The notes: generated from the letters alone by a model not told the origin. Shown: positions 44,369-54,584, numbered from the stretch's first letter. The stretch: 64,000 nucleotides of DNA from Burkholderia sp. L27(2015) (GCF_009765705.1 NZ_LMUX01000021.1:289606-353605), one strand, 5' to 3'. Numbers and translations: made by a program.

Positions 44369-44524
44369 ATGACTCAGTCAACGATAGGCTTTGTTGTCGC
44401 CCTTGTGGCTCTGTTGATCGTCGCGATGATGCTGGCACGGCGTTATCGGCGCGATCACCCGGGAGAGGGAATCGATCAGTGGCTCGACACGCATCACATG
44501 AGCTGGATGCATCGTCGGCATTGA
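44369..44524 (+). CDS. Single-pass membrane microprotein, 51 residues
   Basis: MTQSTIGFVVALVALLIVAM begins one hydrophobic membrane helix (about 6-23), followed by a basic ARRYRRDHPGEGIDQWLDTHHMSWMHRRH cytoplasmic tail. TAAGGAGG lies seven bases before the ATG, among the best ribosome sites in the window. Basic His/Trp-rich tail after the helix; positive-inside rule puts the tail in the cytoplasm. Not recognised. Confidence 0.7.
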   Translation: MTQSTIGFVVALVALLIVAMMLARRYRRDHPGEGIDQWLDTHHMSWMHRRH

Positions 44525-44634
44525 CGCCACGAATACCGCCAGAGTGCGTCAGTAGGAGGTAAAAAAACCTGCTCGGGCGGCCTTGCCCTCCAATCCCTAG
44601 CTCGAAACTCGCAAATTACAATTCCACTGAGCAA

Positions 44635-44672
44635 AGAAAAAGCCGCTTAGTGCGTAAACACATAAGCGGCTT
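44635..44672 (-). terminator. Terminator of tRNA-Arg
   Basis: On the minus strand AAGCCGCTTA (44672-44663) pairs with TAAGCGGCTT (44649-44640), followed by TTTC TTTG. Lies about 32 bases after the tRNA 3' end. Confidence 0.75.
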
Positions 44673-44703
44673 AATGAAACGTACTGCGGTACTGCATATT
44701 TTT

Positions 44704-44780
44704 TGGTGCGGCTGGAGCGATTCGAACGCCCGACCCCTTGGTTCGTAGCCAAGTACTCTATCCATCTGAGCTACAGCCGC
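44704..44780 (-). tRNA. tRNA-Arg (anticodon ACG)
   Basis: A 77-nt cloverleaf with CCA encoded: acceptor GCGGCTG/CAGCCGC, D-arm GCTC...GAGT, anticodon stem CTTGG/CCAAG around CTACGAA (anticodon ACG; A34 is normally edited to I), T-arm with GTTCGAATC. A promoter with a perfect -10 lies upstream. Confidence 0.97.
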
Positions 44781-44794
44781 ACATCGAGAACGAG

Positions 44795-44823
44795 ATTATA
44801 GCGAACTCTCAGAAAAATGGAAG
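44795..44823 (-). promoter_or_regulatory. Promoter of tRNA-Arg
   Basis: On the minus strand a perfect TATAAT (44795-44800) precedes the tRNA by about 15 bases. The -35 region (44817-44823) is weak (TTCCAT-like, 16-base spacing). Confidence 0.55.
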
Positions 44824-44980
44824 AGGCGCGTACGCATTTCTTTCAATCGCGTGCGCCGGGGGCAATTTGAGCCCGCGGCCGGGCATCCATCGCGCGGGCT
44901 CCCGCCTGAGCATCGATGGGTGTACCCTGAAGGATCAGCCTTAACACGCAGCATTCAAATACAGCAGCAATGATCCCAGC

Positions 44981-45541
44981 ATGAACAAAGCCTTTGTCAA
45001 AGAATCCGAAGATCAGGACGACGACGACCTCGAAGCAGGTTTGCCCGCACTGCCTCCCGGCTCCAAAAATTACATCACGCCAACCGGCTACAAGCGGCTC
45101 AAGGATGAGTTGCTGCATCTGCTCGATGAAGCACGCCCGGAAGTCGTGCGCATGGTCTCCTGGGCCGCCTCCAACGGCGACCGATCGGAGAACGGCGACT
45201 ACATCTACGGCAAGCGCAAGCTGCGGGAAATCGACAGGCGCATACGCTTCTTGACGAAGCGGCTCGATCTGGCCGAAGTGGTCGACAGCAGTCGGCCCAA
45301 TGGCGACGAGCAGGTGTTCTTCGGCGCTACGGTGACTTATTCCGACCCCGACGGCGTGGAACAAACGATCACCATCGTCGGGATCGACGAAGTCGATCTG
45401 GATATCGGTCATGTGAGCTGGATTTCGCCGGTTGCCCGAGCACTCGTCAAAGCACGGCTCGGCGATGTCGTGCCGCTGCATACGCCCGGCGGCGTCGTAC
45501 CGATCGAAATCCTGGATGTGAACTACCCGAAACAGCTTTGA
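44981..45541 (+). CDS. greB: Transcript cleavage factor GreB
   Basis: 186 residues. N-terminal coiled coil (LHLLDEARPEVVRMVSWAASNGDRSENGDYIYGKRKLREIDRRIRFL) with the acidic tip pair (D, E in GDRSENGDY) that reaches into the RNA polymerase secondary channel, then the C-terminal FKBP-like domain. The YIYGKRKLREID segment distinguishes GreB from GreA. It has an acidic, disordered N-terminal extension (about residues 1-28). Divergent from tRNA-Arg and convergent with spoT. Confidence 0.94.
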   Translation: MNKAFVKESEDQDDDDLEAGLPALPPGSKNYITPTGYKRLKDELLHLLDEARPEVVRMVSWAASNGDRSENGDYIYGKRKLREIDRRIRFLTKRLDLAEVVDSSRPNGDEQVFFGATVTYSDPDGVEQTITIVGIDEVDLDIGHVSWISPVARALVKARLGDVVPLHTPGGVVPIEILDVNYPKQL

Positions 45542-45654
45542 CAGCGCGCCGCCGCTCATGCAACGAGTGAAACGCAGCGAGATGAAACGCAGCGGGCCAA
45601 GCCGCACACAACACAACTAGCAACGGTTAAGAGATACGAACAGCGCCCAGCCGA

Positions 45655-48039
45655 CTAGATATCGTCGCGCTCGCGCGTGATACGCATGCCCAGATGGGCA
45701 TCTGGACGGCCCTGCCCGTCTTCGCTGGGCTTGTCGCGCGTGATCCGCATGACATCCGGGTTGGTGCGTACCCGGCGCATCACATTGGCTAGGTGGATAC
45801 GGTCCTTGACCTGCAACAGGAAGCGCAACTGCGTCGACTCGGCGGGCAGGTTCTCGTCCATCGCGATATGCGCGATGTTCGCATCGGCCGAGGTGATGTC
45901 GCCAGCCACACGGGCGATCGTGCCGCGGTGGTTAAGCACCAGCACGCGAATCCCCACGTCGAACAAACGGCCTGGCTGCGGCGCCCAGGCCACGTCGATC
46001 CAGCGGCCCGGATCGCGTTTATGGATGCGCTGCGCGACGCGGCAATCGGCCGTATGGATCGCCATACCCAAGCCGATGCCGATGTAACCCATGATGTTGT
46101 CGCCCGGAATCGGATGGCAGCATGCCGACAACTGCACCGACATGCCTTCGGTACCGGTAATGACCACCGAAGCGCCGCCGTGGCCCGAGCTGGTGAGCAT
46201 GCCTTCGTGAACACGCGGCGTGCCCTCTGCATCGGCTTCGCGTCCGCTGACCAGTACCTCGATGCGTTTGGCCATTACCGCCGCAACGCGCCGGCCCAGG
46301 CCGATGTCCGCAAAAATTTCCTGACGATTCTTATTGCCCGTCCACTGCACGAGCTTTTCCCAGTTCTCGGGGCTCACATCCGACAAACACAGCGAATATG
46401 CCTTGAGCGCCTGCTCGACCAAACGTTCACCCAACTGCACCGATTCGGTCAGGCGCATGGTCTTTAGATAGTGGCGAATCGCCGAACGGGCCTTGCCGGT
46501 GCGCACAAAACCGAGCCACGCGGGATTGGGCTTGGAATACGGCGCAGTGATCACTTCGACGATATCACCGCTTTTAAGCTCGGTGCGCAGCGGTAGCAAT
46601 TCGTTGTTGATCTTGACCGCGACGCACTGGTTGCCCAAGTCGCTGTGCACCGCGTAGGCGAAATCGAGCGCTGTGGCGCCGCGCGAGAGCGGCATGATCT
46701 TGGACTTCGGCGTAAACACATAGACCGCGTCCGGGAACAGATCGATCTTCACATGTTCGAGAAACTCGCTCGAATCGCCCGCTTCCGACTGTATCTCCAG
46801 CAGCGACTTGAGCCACTGGTGAGCGCGCTTTTGCACGTCGTTCAAATCGGCGCTACCGTTCTTGTAGAGCCAGTGCGCGGCAACGCCGGATTCGGCGATC
46901 TCGTGCATATTGCCGGTGCGGATCTGAAACTCGATCGGCGTGCCGAACGGGCCGACCAGCGTGGTGTGCAGCGACTGATAGCCGTTCACCTTCGGGATCG
47001 CGATGTAGTCCTTGAACTTGCCCGGCACCGGTTTGTACAGCGCATGCAGCACGCCGATACACGTATAGCACTCGAGCGCCGAGCCCACCACCACGCGAAA
47101 ACCGTACACGTCCAGCACCTGCGAGAACGACAATTGCTTGTCGCGCATCTTGCGGTAAATGCTGAAGATGGTTTTTTCGCGGCCGGTCACCTCGGCCTTG
47201 ACCTTGGCGTCGGTGAGCGAACGCTCGACCGCATCGAGAATCTTGCCGACCACTTCACGGCGATTACCACGCGCGGCCTTGACCGCTTTTTCCAGCGTCG
47301 CGTAACGACGCGGGTTGAAATTCGCAAAGCTCAGTTCCTGCAGCTCGCGATAGGTGTTGTTCAGCCCCAGCCGGTGCGCGATCGGTGCATAGATATCGAT
47401 GGTTTCGCGCGCCACGCGGCGGCGTTTTTCCATCGGAACCGCGCCCAGCGTACGCATATTGTGCAAACGGTCGGCCAGCTTGACGAGAATCACGCGCACG
47501 TCGCGCGCCATCGCGAGCAGCATCTTGCGGAAATTCTCCGCCTGCGCTTCCTCGCGATTGCGAAACTCCATCTTGTCGAGCTTGGACAGCCCGTCGACCA
47601 GTTCCGCCACCTTGGGACCGAAACGCTCGGCCAATTCGGTTTTGGAAACGCCCTGGTCTTCCATCACATCGTGCAGTAACGCAGCCATGATCGACTGTGC
47701 GTCGAGCTTCCAGTCGGCGCAAATTTCCGCCACCGCAACCGGATGCGTGATGTAAGGCTGGCCGCTCTGGCGGTATTGGCCGAGATGAGCCTCGTCGCTG
47801 AAGTGGAAAGCCGACTTGATATCTTTGAGCTCAGCCTTGCTCAGGTAGCCGGACAGCGCTGCCGTGAGATTGGCGATCGAGACGACCTCGGCCTTGCGCG
47901 GCTGCTCCGGCGTGGCAGTAGGCCCGAACAGGTGCCTGAACGATTGTTCGAGCACCGCGTCGATATACTTGCGCGCGGCCGAGCTTTTGGTTGTCGCTGG
48001 CGGGGATGTCTCCGTCAAGGAGGCGGGGGGATGAGTCAT
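45655..48039 (-). CDS. spoT: Bifunctional (p)ppGpp synthetase/hydrolase SpoT (Rsh)
   Basis: 794 residues. HD hydrolase domain (about 60-220) with HDVMED, synthetase domain (about 280-400; FRVVVGSALECY, KFKDYIAIPKVNGYQSLHT, EFQIRT), TGS (about 450-510) and C-terminal ACT domain (about 715-790). Bifunctional Rsh, balancing ppGpp synthesis and breakdown. AAGGAGG stands eight bases before the ATG. Last gene of the minus-strand yicC-gmk-rpoZ-spoT order, as in enteric and beta bacteria. Confidence 0.95.
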   Translation of the reverse strand: MTHPPASLTETSPPATTKSSAARKYIDAVLEQSFRHLFGPTATPEQPRKAEVVSIANLTAALSGYLSKAELKDIKSAFHFSDEAHLGQYRQSGQPYITHPVAVAEICADWKLDAQSIMAALLHDVMEDQGVSKTELAERFGPKVAELVDGLSKLDKMEFRNREEAQAENFRKMLLAMARDVRVILVKLADRLHNMRTLGAVPMEKRRRVARETIDIYAPIAHRLGLNNTYRELQELSFANFNPRRYATLEKAVKAARGNRREVVGKILDAVERSLTDAKVKAEVTGREKTIFSIYRKMRDKQLSFSQVLDVYGFRVVVGSALECYTCIGVLHALYKPVPGKFKDYIAIPKVNGYQSLHTTLVGPFGTPIEFQIRTGNMHEIAESGVAAHWLYKNGSADLNDVQKRAHQWLKSLLEIQSEAGDSSEFLEHVKIDLFPDAVYVFTPKSKIMPLSRGATALDFAYAVHSDLGNQCVAVKINNELLPLRTELKSGDIVEVITAPYSKPNPAWLGFVRTGKARSAIRHYLKTMRLTESVQLGERLVEQALKAYSLCLSDVSPENWEKLVQWTGNKNRQEIFADIGLGRRVAAVMAKRIEVLVSGREADAEGTPRVHEGMLTSSGHGGASVVITGTEGMSVQLSACCHPIPGDNIMGYIGIGLGMAIHTADCRVAQRIHKRDPGRWIDVAWAPQPGRLFDVGIRVLVLNHRGTIARVAGDITSADANIAHIAMDENLPAESTQLRFLLQVKDRIHLANVMRRVRTNPDVMRITRDKPSEDGQGRPDAHLGMRITRERDDI

Positions 48040-48182
48040 ATGCGCCTCCTTGCGGTCATGATCTAGCGTTGGGCGGATAGAGCACCGGTCAAGCAGGCAC
48101 CGGCACGCGGAAAGTCAAGAAGCTCAATCCTGGCAGCAGGCTTGAAACCCGCATGCGCATGCGTTGCGAAAACTGTCTGACT

Positions 48183-48386
48183 TTAAACCGGTACTTTCTT
48201 CAGCATTTCGATGCCGATCTTGCCCTCGGCGATTTCGCGCAACGCGACAACGGTCGGTTTGTCGCGACTTTCGACTTTGGGCGTGTGACCTTGCGCGAGC
48301 TGACGCGCACGGTACGTTGCTGCGAGCGCGAGCTCGAAGCGGTTCGGAATCTGCTTGAGACAATCTTCGACGGTGATGCGAGCCAT
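48183..48386 (-). CDS. rpoZ: RNA polymerase omega subunit
   Basis: 67 residues. [30 protein letters not shown] is the RpoZ signature. Binds beta-prime and part of the ppGpp site; located between gmk and spoT as usual. AAGGA nine bases upstream. Normal length for the betaproteobacterial form. Confidence 0.97.
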   Translation of the reverse strand: MARITVEDCLKQIPNRFELALAATYRARQLAQGHTPKVESRDKPTVVALREIAEGKIGIEMLKKVPV

Positions 48387-48433
48387 ATTCTGTGTCCTTC
48401 GTAATATAGTGCTTATTCTACCTTATCGCGGCC

Positions 48434-49180
48434 TCACTCTGCCTGCGGCGAGTGAATCCCTAGCTGCACGAACAGGTCGGTGTGACGCGCGCGCTGCGAA
48501 GCGAAGCGCAAACGCGTGGCCGTAACGATGGTTTGCAGCTCGTTGAGCGCCCGTGTGAACGCCTCGTTGATCACCACGTAATCGGACTCCGGGGCATGCG
48601 CCATCTCACTTCCGGCGGCCAACAGCCGGCGCGTGATGACGTTGGGTTCGTCCTGCCCGCGCTTGGTCAAACGCTCGGCCAACGCCTCCAACGAAGGCGG
48701 CAAAATAAAAATGCCGACGACGTTGCGAAATTGCCGACGCACCTGCTGCGCACCTTGCCAATCGATTTCCAGCAACACGTCACGGCCGCTTTTCATCTGC
48801 TCTTCGATCCAGACGCGCGAGGTTGCATAGTAGTTGCCATGCACTTCGGCGCTCTCGATGAACTCACCCTGCGCACGCCGATCGAGGAATTCGTCGACGC
48901 TCACGAAATGATATTGCACGCCGTCGGTTTCTTTCGGGCGCGGCGCGCGCGTGGTGTACGAAATCGATAGGCAGATCGCCTCGTCTTTTTCGAGCAGTGC
49001 ATTCACCAGCGTCGATTTGCCGGCCCCCGACGGGGCGATCACCATGAACAGGTTGCCCGGGTATTCGCCGAGATAAGGATCGCGCCCGCCGTGGCTGCTG
49101 TGAGTGCGGTGGCCTGCAGCTGCGGGAGCGTCCGCACGCTCCGGTGACTGAGGGGGCTGATGGGCTTGAGTGTTGGGCAT
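48434..49180 (-). CDS. gmk: Guanylate kinase
   Basis: 248 residues. P-loop APSGAGKST (about 48-56), GMP-binding [19 protein letters not shown] and [15 protein letters not shown], lid region. Phosphorylates GMP to GDP. Carries a non-conserved His/Pro/Ala-rich N-terminal extension of about 35 residues before the standard [13 protein letters not shown]. The ATG lies 6 bases after the yicC stop, whose TAA is preceded by GGAG, so translation is coupled. Confidence 0.95.
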   Translation of the reverse strand: MPNTQAHQPPQSPERADAPAAAGHRTHSSHGGRDPYLGEYPGNLFMVIAPSGAGKSTLVNALLEKDEAICLSISYTTRAPRPKETDGVQYHFVSVDEFLDRRAQGEFIESAEVHGNYYATSRVWIEEQMKSGRDVLLEIDWQGAQQVRRQFRNVVGIFILPPSLEALAERLTKRGQDEPNVITRRLLAAGSEMAHAPESDYVVINEAFTRALNELQTIVTATRLRFASQRARHTDLFVQLGIHSPQAE

Positions 49181-49186
49181 GCCGTG

Positions 49187-50137
49187 TTACTCCAGATTTT
49201 GTACCTGTTCGCGCATCTGTTCGATCAGCAGCTTGAGTGTCATCGACGCGTCGGCCAACTCCTTGGTCGCCGCTTTCGAGCCCAGGGTGTTCGCTTCGCG
49301 GTTGAGCTCCTGCATCATGAAATCGAGCCGCTTGCCGACCCGGCCGCCCTTGTCGATCACATGGCGGGTTTCGCCCAGATGCGCGACCAGGCGCGTGAGC
49401 TCTTCAGCGATATCGATGCGTATGCCGTATATCGTCACTTCCTGGCGAATTCGCTCTGACACTTCATCGCGGCTCAATGCGGCGTTGGACGCGCTCGCGC
49501 CCTCCTGCGGCACGGCGACGCCGAGCGCCTCCTGCAACCGCTCGACAATTTTCTGCTGCTGGCGCGCGATCAGCTCCGGCACCAGTGGCGTGATGCGCGC
49601 CACGATCGCTTCCATTTCGCTGACGTTGGTCAACAGCATCTTCGCCATTTGCGCGCCCTCGCGCTGACGCACCTCGAGCAATTCGCCCAGGGCCTGTTTG
49701 CCGCAGCCCAGCACCACATCGCGCAGAACCTCGGCCGAGACCGAACTCTCGGCGAGCACGCCGGGCCAGCGCAGAATTTCGCCGGTGCGCATGCGTTCGG
49801 CACTGTGGAACACGCTGACTACAGCATGTTCGAGCGCAGCCAATTGTTCGAGCGCCGCGTGGTTCAATGCACTGGCGGACGTGACGTTCTCGCCGCGCTG
49901 GATATTCACGCGAATCTCGACCTTGCCGCGCGAGAGCTTGTTCATGAGCATTTCGCGCAACGTCGATTCGCAGCCGCGAACATCTTCGGGCATACGGAAG
50001 TTGAGATCGAGGAAGCGGGAATTCACCGTGCGCAACTCAACCGAGACGCTCGCGCCGCCGGCCGCGCTCGCGTCCGGGTGGCCGTCGGCCGCCAACTCTC
50101 GCGTCACGCTTGCATAGCCTGTCATGCTGTAAATCAT
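49187..50137 (-). CDS. yicC: YicC-family endoribonuclease-like protein
   Basis: 316 residues from the ATG on the complement of 50135-50137. YicC N-domain (MIYSMTGYAS...SVELRTVNSRFLDLNFRMPE...CESTLREMLMNKLSRGKVEIRVNI) and the C-terminal DUF1732 (RIDIAEELTRLVAHLGETRHVIDKGGRVGKRLDFMMQELNREANTLGSKA). YicC of E. coli has been linked to RNA degradation. First gene of the operon running into gmk. The frame extends 22 residues upstream without support. Confidence 0.93.
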   Translation of the reverse strand: MIYSMTGYASVTRELAADGHPDASAAGGASVSVELRTVNSRFLDLNFRMPEDVRGCESTLREMLMNKLSRGKVEIRVNIQRGENVTSASALNHAALEQLAALEHAVVSVFHSAERMRTGEILRWPGVLAESSVSAEVLRDVVLGCGKQALGELLEVRQREGAQMAKMLLTNVSEMEAIVARITPLVPELIARQQQKIVERLQEALGVAVPQEGASASNAALSRDEVSERIRQEVTIYGIRIDIAEELTRLVAHLGETRHVIDKGGRVGKRLDFMMQELNREANTLGSKAATKELADASMTLKLLIEQMREQVQNLE

Positions 50138-50451
50138 TTGCATCTCGCGGTTGTGGGACGGCTCGCAGGCGCGCCCAGAGGGTTCAGGTAAGCAGACCAT
50201 CATGAATCGTCATGACGGGTGATACCCCAATTATCGCATTTATACCTGCTGGAATCCTGCTTAGCTGCCTGCGTGGCTCCCGTGTCACGCAGGGCTCCCT
50301 GGTTGGGCCAGAGCGCCGGCCACAGCACGGTCGCCCAAGCCTGCGGCACGGGACTGTGCCGCACAGCACCGTCGATGCGGGCGTTTCCGCGTTAAAATCG
50401 CGGTTTACACCGCAGCCCACTCCACCGCCGTTTAACCGATTAGCGAGCCCC

Positions 50452-51204
50452 ATGAGCCAACCGAACCTCCACGCAGGTGCGCGTCCCAGCGGACGAGCTG
50501 CCGATGCTTTGCGCGAAATTCGCCTGACACGCCATTACACCAAACACGCCGAGGGCTCTGTTCTGGTCGAATTCGGCGACACCAAAGTGATCTGCACCGC
50601 CAGCATCTCCGAATCGGTACCGCCGTTCCTGCGCGACAAGGGTCAAGGCTGGCTGACGGCCGAATACGGCATGCTGCCGCGTGCCACCAATACCCGCAAC
50701 GATCGCGAGGCCGCGCGCGGCAAGCAAACCGGGCGCACCCAGGAAATCCAGCGTCTGATCGGGCGGGCATTGCGCGCCGTGGTCGATCTCGAGAAGCTCG
50801 GTGTACGCACGCTGCACATCGACTGCGACGTGATCCAGGCCGATGGCGGCACACGCACGGCCAGCATCACCGGCGCGTTCGTGGCGGCCTACGACGCGGT
50901 CGCCAAGTTGCTCGCTACGGGCCGCATCGAAGTGTCGCCGATCAACGACTTCATCGCGGCCATTTCGGTCGGCGTGTATCACGGCCATCCGGTGCTCGAT
51001 CTTGACTACGCCGAAGACTCGCAGTGCGATACCGACATGAACGTGGTGATGACCGGCGCCGGCGGCTTTGTCGAAATTCAGGGTACGGCGGAAGGGGCGG
51101 CGTTCTCGCGCGAAGAAATGAATCGTCTGCTCGATTTGGCGCAGAAGGGCATCGCCGATTTGATCGGTCATCAAAAAGCGGCACTGGGGTTAAATGGTGG
51201 CTGA
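50452..51204 (+). CDS. rph: Ribonuclease PH
   Basis: 250 residues. Contains [73 protein letters not shown] (tRNA binding) and the phosphate/metal site [22 protein letters not shown]. 3'-to-5' phosphorolytic tRNA maturation. ATG 50452; an upstream extension to 50212 is unsupported. Overlaps rdgB by 11 bases. Confidence 0.96.
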   Translation: MSQPNLHAGARPSGRAADALREIRLTRHYTKHAEGSVLVEFGDTKVICTASISESVPPFLRDKGQGWLTAEYGMLPRATNTRNDREAARGKQTGRTQEIQRLIGRALRAVVDLEKLGVRTLHIDCDVIQADGGTRTASITGAFVAAYDAVAKLLATGRIEVSPINDFIAAISVGVYHGHPVLDLDYAEDSQCDTDMNVVMTGAGGFVEIQGTAEGAAFSREEMNRLLDLAQKGIADLIGHQKAALGLNGG

Positions 51205-51817
51205 TCTGCCTCGAATGCACCAACGCGTGGTGCTGGCGTCGAATAACGCCGGCAAGCTGCGCGAATTTTCAGCCTTGCTGGCGCCGCTGGCGATGACTGT
51301 GATCGCTCAAGGCGAGTTGGGCGTGCCCGAAGCGCCCGAGCCTCATCCCACCTTTGTCGAAAACGCGTTGGCCAAAGCGCGCCACGCTGCAAGCCTCACG
51401 GGGCTACCCGCGCTCGCCGACGATTCCGGTTTATGCGTGCGGGCATTGAACGGCGCGCCCGGTGTGTATTCGGCGCGTTACGCGCAACTTGCCGGCGGTG
51501 AAAAGTCCGACGCTGCCAACAACGCGCATTTGCTCAAAACCCTCGCGCTGCACGCCGACCGGCGCGCGTATTTTTATTGCGCGCTCGCCTATGTACGCTC
51601 GGCCGACGATCCGCAGCCCTTACTTGCCGACGGTCGCTGGGACGGCGAGATCGTTGCCGCACCACGCGGCGCGCATGGCTTTGGCTACGACCCGTTGTTC
51701 TTTGTGCCGCAATATCAATTGACGGCCGCCGAACTGGACGTGGTCGTCAAAAACCAAATCAGCCACCGGACGCAGGCGCTCAAGCAATTGCTGCTCAAGC
51801 TGGCCAACGAAGCATGA
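51194..51817 (+). CDS. rdgB: XTP/dITP diphosphatase (Ham1/RdgB)
   Basis: 207 residues. [10 protein letters not shown] opening, [44 protein letters not shown] and SHRTQAL all match Ham1/RdgB. Removes ITP, dITP and XTP from the nucleotide pool. Overlaps rph at its start and hemW at its end (ATGA). Confidence 0.96.
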   Translation: MVADLPRMHQRVVLASNNAGKLREFSALLAPLAMTVIAQGELGVPEAPEPHPTFVENALAKARHAASLTGLPALADDSGLCVRALNGAPGVYSARYAQLAGGEKSDAANNAHLLKTLALHADRRAYFYCALAYVRSADDPQPLLADGRWDGEIVAAPRGAHGFGYDPLFFVPQYQLTAAELDVVVKNQISHRTQALKQLLLKLANEA

Positions 51818-53178
51818 GCGACGACACGAGCGACGTGAACGCGAACGGTAGTTCCGGAAAAAACGAAACCGACGGCAATGCCTTGGGCGCCGGCACTGCG
51901 GCGAGTAGCAACAAAGGCAAAGGCACGGGGACTTTCATCCCGATCAAGCAGGCGGGCAGCGCGCCCGATCTGCGACCTGGCATCGCAGCCACGGGCACGG
52001 TCCAGGCATTTCTAGCCCCAGGCAAGATCCGCTTACCGGCGATGCCCCCGCTCGCGCTCTACATTCACTTCCCATGGTGCGTGCGCAAGTGCCCGTATTG
52101 CGATTTCAACTCGCACGAGCCGAAGGGCGGCAGCTTTCCGGAAGCGACGTATCTCGATGCGTTACGCACCGATATCGAGCTTGCGCTACCGTTGATCTGG
52201 GGACGCAAGATTCATTCGATTTTCATCGGTGGGGGCACGCCGAGCCTGATGTCAGCCGCCGGAGTCGATGCGCTGATGGCCACGGTGCGCGCGCTCTTGC
52301 CGTTGGACGCCGATGTGGAAATTACCCTGGAAGCCAATCCGGGCACCTTCGAAGCCGAGAAATTCAAGGCATTCAGAACGAGCGGCATCAACCGGTTGTC
52401 GATTGGCATCCAAAGCTTCAATGAAGCGCATCTGAGCGCGCTGGGTCGCATACACGATGGCGGCCAAGCGCGACGCGCAATCGAAATTGCCCAAGAATCA
52501 TTCGAGAACTTCAACCTCGACCTGATGTATGCGCTGCCGGGCCAAACGCTGGCAGAGTGCCAAGCGGATCTCGAGACGGCGCTGTCTTACACCCCGCCTC
52601 ACCTGTCGCTCTACCATTTGACGCTTGAACCCAATACGCTGTTTCACAAGTTCCCGCCGGCGCTGCCCGACGACGACGCGGCGGCCGACATGCAGGACTG
52701 GCTTTATCAGCGTACCGCCGATGCCGGCTACGGTCGCTATGAAATCTCGGCGTATGCGCGGCCGCACCGCCAAAGCCGACACAATCTGAACTATTGGCGC
52801 TTCGGCGATTACTTGGGGATAGGCGCAGGCGCCCATACGAAGCTGTCGTTTCCCGAACGGATCATCCGGCAGGTGCGCTATAAAAGCCCGGACGCTTATC
52901 TGGCCCAGATCCAAGCTGGCACGCCGGTGCAGGAAGAACATGAAGTGTCGACCGCGGACCTGCCGTTCGAATTCATGCTCAATGCGCTGCGGCTAGCCGA
53001 AGGGTTTCCTGTGTATCGGTTCAGCGAGCGCACCGGCATGACGCTGACCTCGATCGAGCCGGCCTTACGCGAAGCCCAGGCACGCGGACTGATTACGCGC
53101 GATCACGAAACGATTGCGCCGACGCCGCTGGGTCAGCGCTTTTTGAACGATCTGCAGGAGCTGTTTTTGCGAGATTAA
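51814..53178 (+). CDS. hemW: HemW, radical-SAM haem chaperone
   Basis: 454 residues from ATG 51814, overlapping the rdgB stop. Radical-SAM Cys triad in CVRKCPYCDFNSH (about residues 93-99), GGGTPSL, LEANPGTFE, SIGIQSFNEAHLSALGRIH and the HemW C-terminal region. Earlier annotated as anaerobic coproporphyrinogen oxidase HemN; HemW binds haem and delivers it. The Ser/Gly/Thr-rich first 75 or so residues are an unusual, non-conserved extension before LPPLALYIHFPWC-type sequence. Confidence 0.93.
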   Translation: MSDDTSDVNANGSSGKNETDGNALGAGTAASSNKGKGTGTFIPIKQAGSAPDLRPGIAATGTVQAFLAPGKIRLPAMPPLALYIHFPWCVRKCPYCDFNSHEPKGGSFPEATYLDALRTDIELALPLIWGRKIHSIFIGGGTPSLMSAAGVDALMATVRALLPLDADVEITLEANPGTFEAEKFKAFRTSGINRLSIGIQSFNEAHLSALGRIHDGGQARRAIEIAQESFENFNLDLMYALPGQTLAECQADLETALSYTPPHLSLYHLTLEPNTLFHKFPPALPDDDAAADMQDWLYQRTADAGYGRYEISAYARPHRQSRHNLNYWRFGDYLGIGAGAHTKLSFPERIIRQVRYKSPDAYLAQIQAGTPVQEEHEVSTADLPFEFMLNALRLAEGFPVYRFSERTGMTLTSIEPALREAQARGLITRDHETIAPTPLGQRFLNDLQELFLRD

Positions 53179-53203
53179 AGTCTGCTTATAAAGCCTGGGT
53201 AAT

Positions 53204-53227
53204 GCTTTGGCTTTGGCTTTGGCTTTG
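53204..53227. repeat. Hexanucleotide repeat after hemW
   Basis: Four perfect GCTTTG units, 26 bases after the hemW stop. Not in a credible gene. Confidence 0.8.
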
Positions 53228-53298
53228 GTTTTATCCATCGATGTCTCTGTCCACCTGCCGGGGATGCGTTGCACCTCGGCCTAGAGCGATTTTAATCC

Positions 53299-54528
53299 GT
53301 GAGTACTGGCCTGGCTGCTGAACCTCAAGAGCTTCTGAAGCATCGCGTATTTTTCCATTTCTGGGGCGCACGCATCCTTTCGTCGGTGTCGTTCCAGATG
53401 ATAGGTGTGGCGCTGGGCTGGCAGATGTATGCGCTCACGCACAGCGCTTACGCGCTCGGGCTGGTTGGTCTGGCGCAATTCGTGCCGATGTTCGCACTGA
53501 CTTTGGTGGTGGGCCATGTTGCCGATCGCTATGACCGACGCGTGGTGGTGGCCGTGTGCCAGAGCGTGAATGGTTTGGCTGCGCTGGTGCTCGCGTTGGG
53601 TTCGTGGCAAGGCTGGCTCGATACGCATGCGATCTATGCGCTGGCGGCTTGCGTGGGCGCGACGCGCTCGTTTGAGCAGCCTACGCTCTCTGCGCTGCTG
53701 CCGGGTCTGGTGCCGCGCAGCGTGCTGCCTCGTGCGATGGCTTTGTCTACGTCGGCTGCGCAGACCGCGCAGATTCTCGGGCCCGCGATGGGCGGTCTGC
53801 TTTATGGCTTCGGGCCGACTACGGTTTATACCTGTGCTGGGGTCGCTTATTGCGCGGCGGCTACGTTGGTGGCGACGATACGGGTGCGGCCACAGGTTCG
53901 CCCCCGTGAGCCGGTTACGCTGCGCTCGGTGCTGTCGGGGATTGCGTTTATTCGTAGCCAGCCGACTATTCTTGGGGCTATCTCGCTCGATCTGTTTGCG
54001 GTGTTGCTTGGGGGGGCTACTGCCCTGCTGCCCATTTATGCGCGCGATATTTTGCAGACCGGGCCGCAGGGGCTGGGGTTGTTGCGTTCGGCGCCGGCTA
54101 TTGGAGCGTTGCTTGGGGCGTTGGTGCTGGCTCGGCATCCGCTGAAGAAGGCTCAGGGGCATGCGATGTTTACGGCAGTGGTGATTTTTGGGTTGGCGAC
54201 GATGGTGTTTGGTGTGTCACGCAGTTTTTATCTTTCGCTTGCAGCGCTTTTTGTGACGGGTGTGGCGGATGTGATCAGTGTGGTTGTGCGGCAGTCGTTG
54301 GTGCAATTGGGTACGCCGGATGAAATGCGTGGGCGAGTTGGGGCGGTGAATTCGATGTTTATAGGAACGTCGAATCAGCTTGGCGAGTTTGAATCGGGTG
54401 TGGCGGCGGGTTTGCTTGGGACCGTTCCTGCTGTGCTGGTCGGCGGGTTGGGGACTATCGTCGTCGCGCTGGTGTGGATGAAGTTGTTTCCGAAATTGCG
54501 CAAGATCGATCGGCTTGACGCGCATTGA
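53299..54528 (+). CDS. MFS efflux transporter (MFS_3/EntS-like)
   Basis: 409 residues, 10-12 membrane segments. GARILSSVSFQMIGVALGWQMY start and the GHVADRYDRRVVVAVCQS loop fit the MFS_3 group of drug and siderophore exporters. GTG start. The 3' third is richer in G and T and in TTG-type codons than neighbouring genes, hinting at different origin or relaxed selection. Substrate unknown; probably an inner-membrane exporter. Confidence 0.86.
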   Translation: MSTGLAAEPQELLKHRVFFHFWGARILSSVSFQMIGVALGWQMYALTHSAYALGLVGLAQFVPMFALTLVVGHVADRYDRRVVVAVCQSVNGLAALVLALGSWQGWLDTHAIYALAACVGATRSFEQPTLSALLPGLVPRSVLPRAMALSTSAAQTAQILGPAMGGLLYGFGPTTVYTCAGVAYCAAATLVATIRVRPQVRPREPVTLRSVLSGIAFIRSQPTILGAISLDLFAVLLGGATALLPIYARDILQTGPQGLGLLRSAPAIGALLGALVLARHPLKKAQGHAMFTAVVIFGLATMVFGVSRSFYLSLAALFVTGVADVISVVVRQSLVQLGTPDEMRGRVGAVNSMFIGTSNQLGEFESGVAAGLLGTVPAVLVGGLGTIVVALVWMKLFPKLRKIDRLDAH

Positions 54529-54584
54529 ATGATGTGTGCGCTGCCGGCTTCAACGCCGGGTTACGAAAGTTCGGCGCGATGCAG

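Noticed and set aside
53065-53274. 69-codon minus-strand frame across the hemW end
   Set aside because: Its Lys/Ala run is just the translated GCTTTG repeat.
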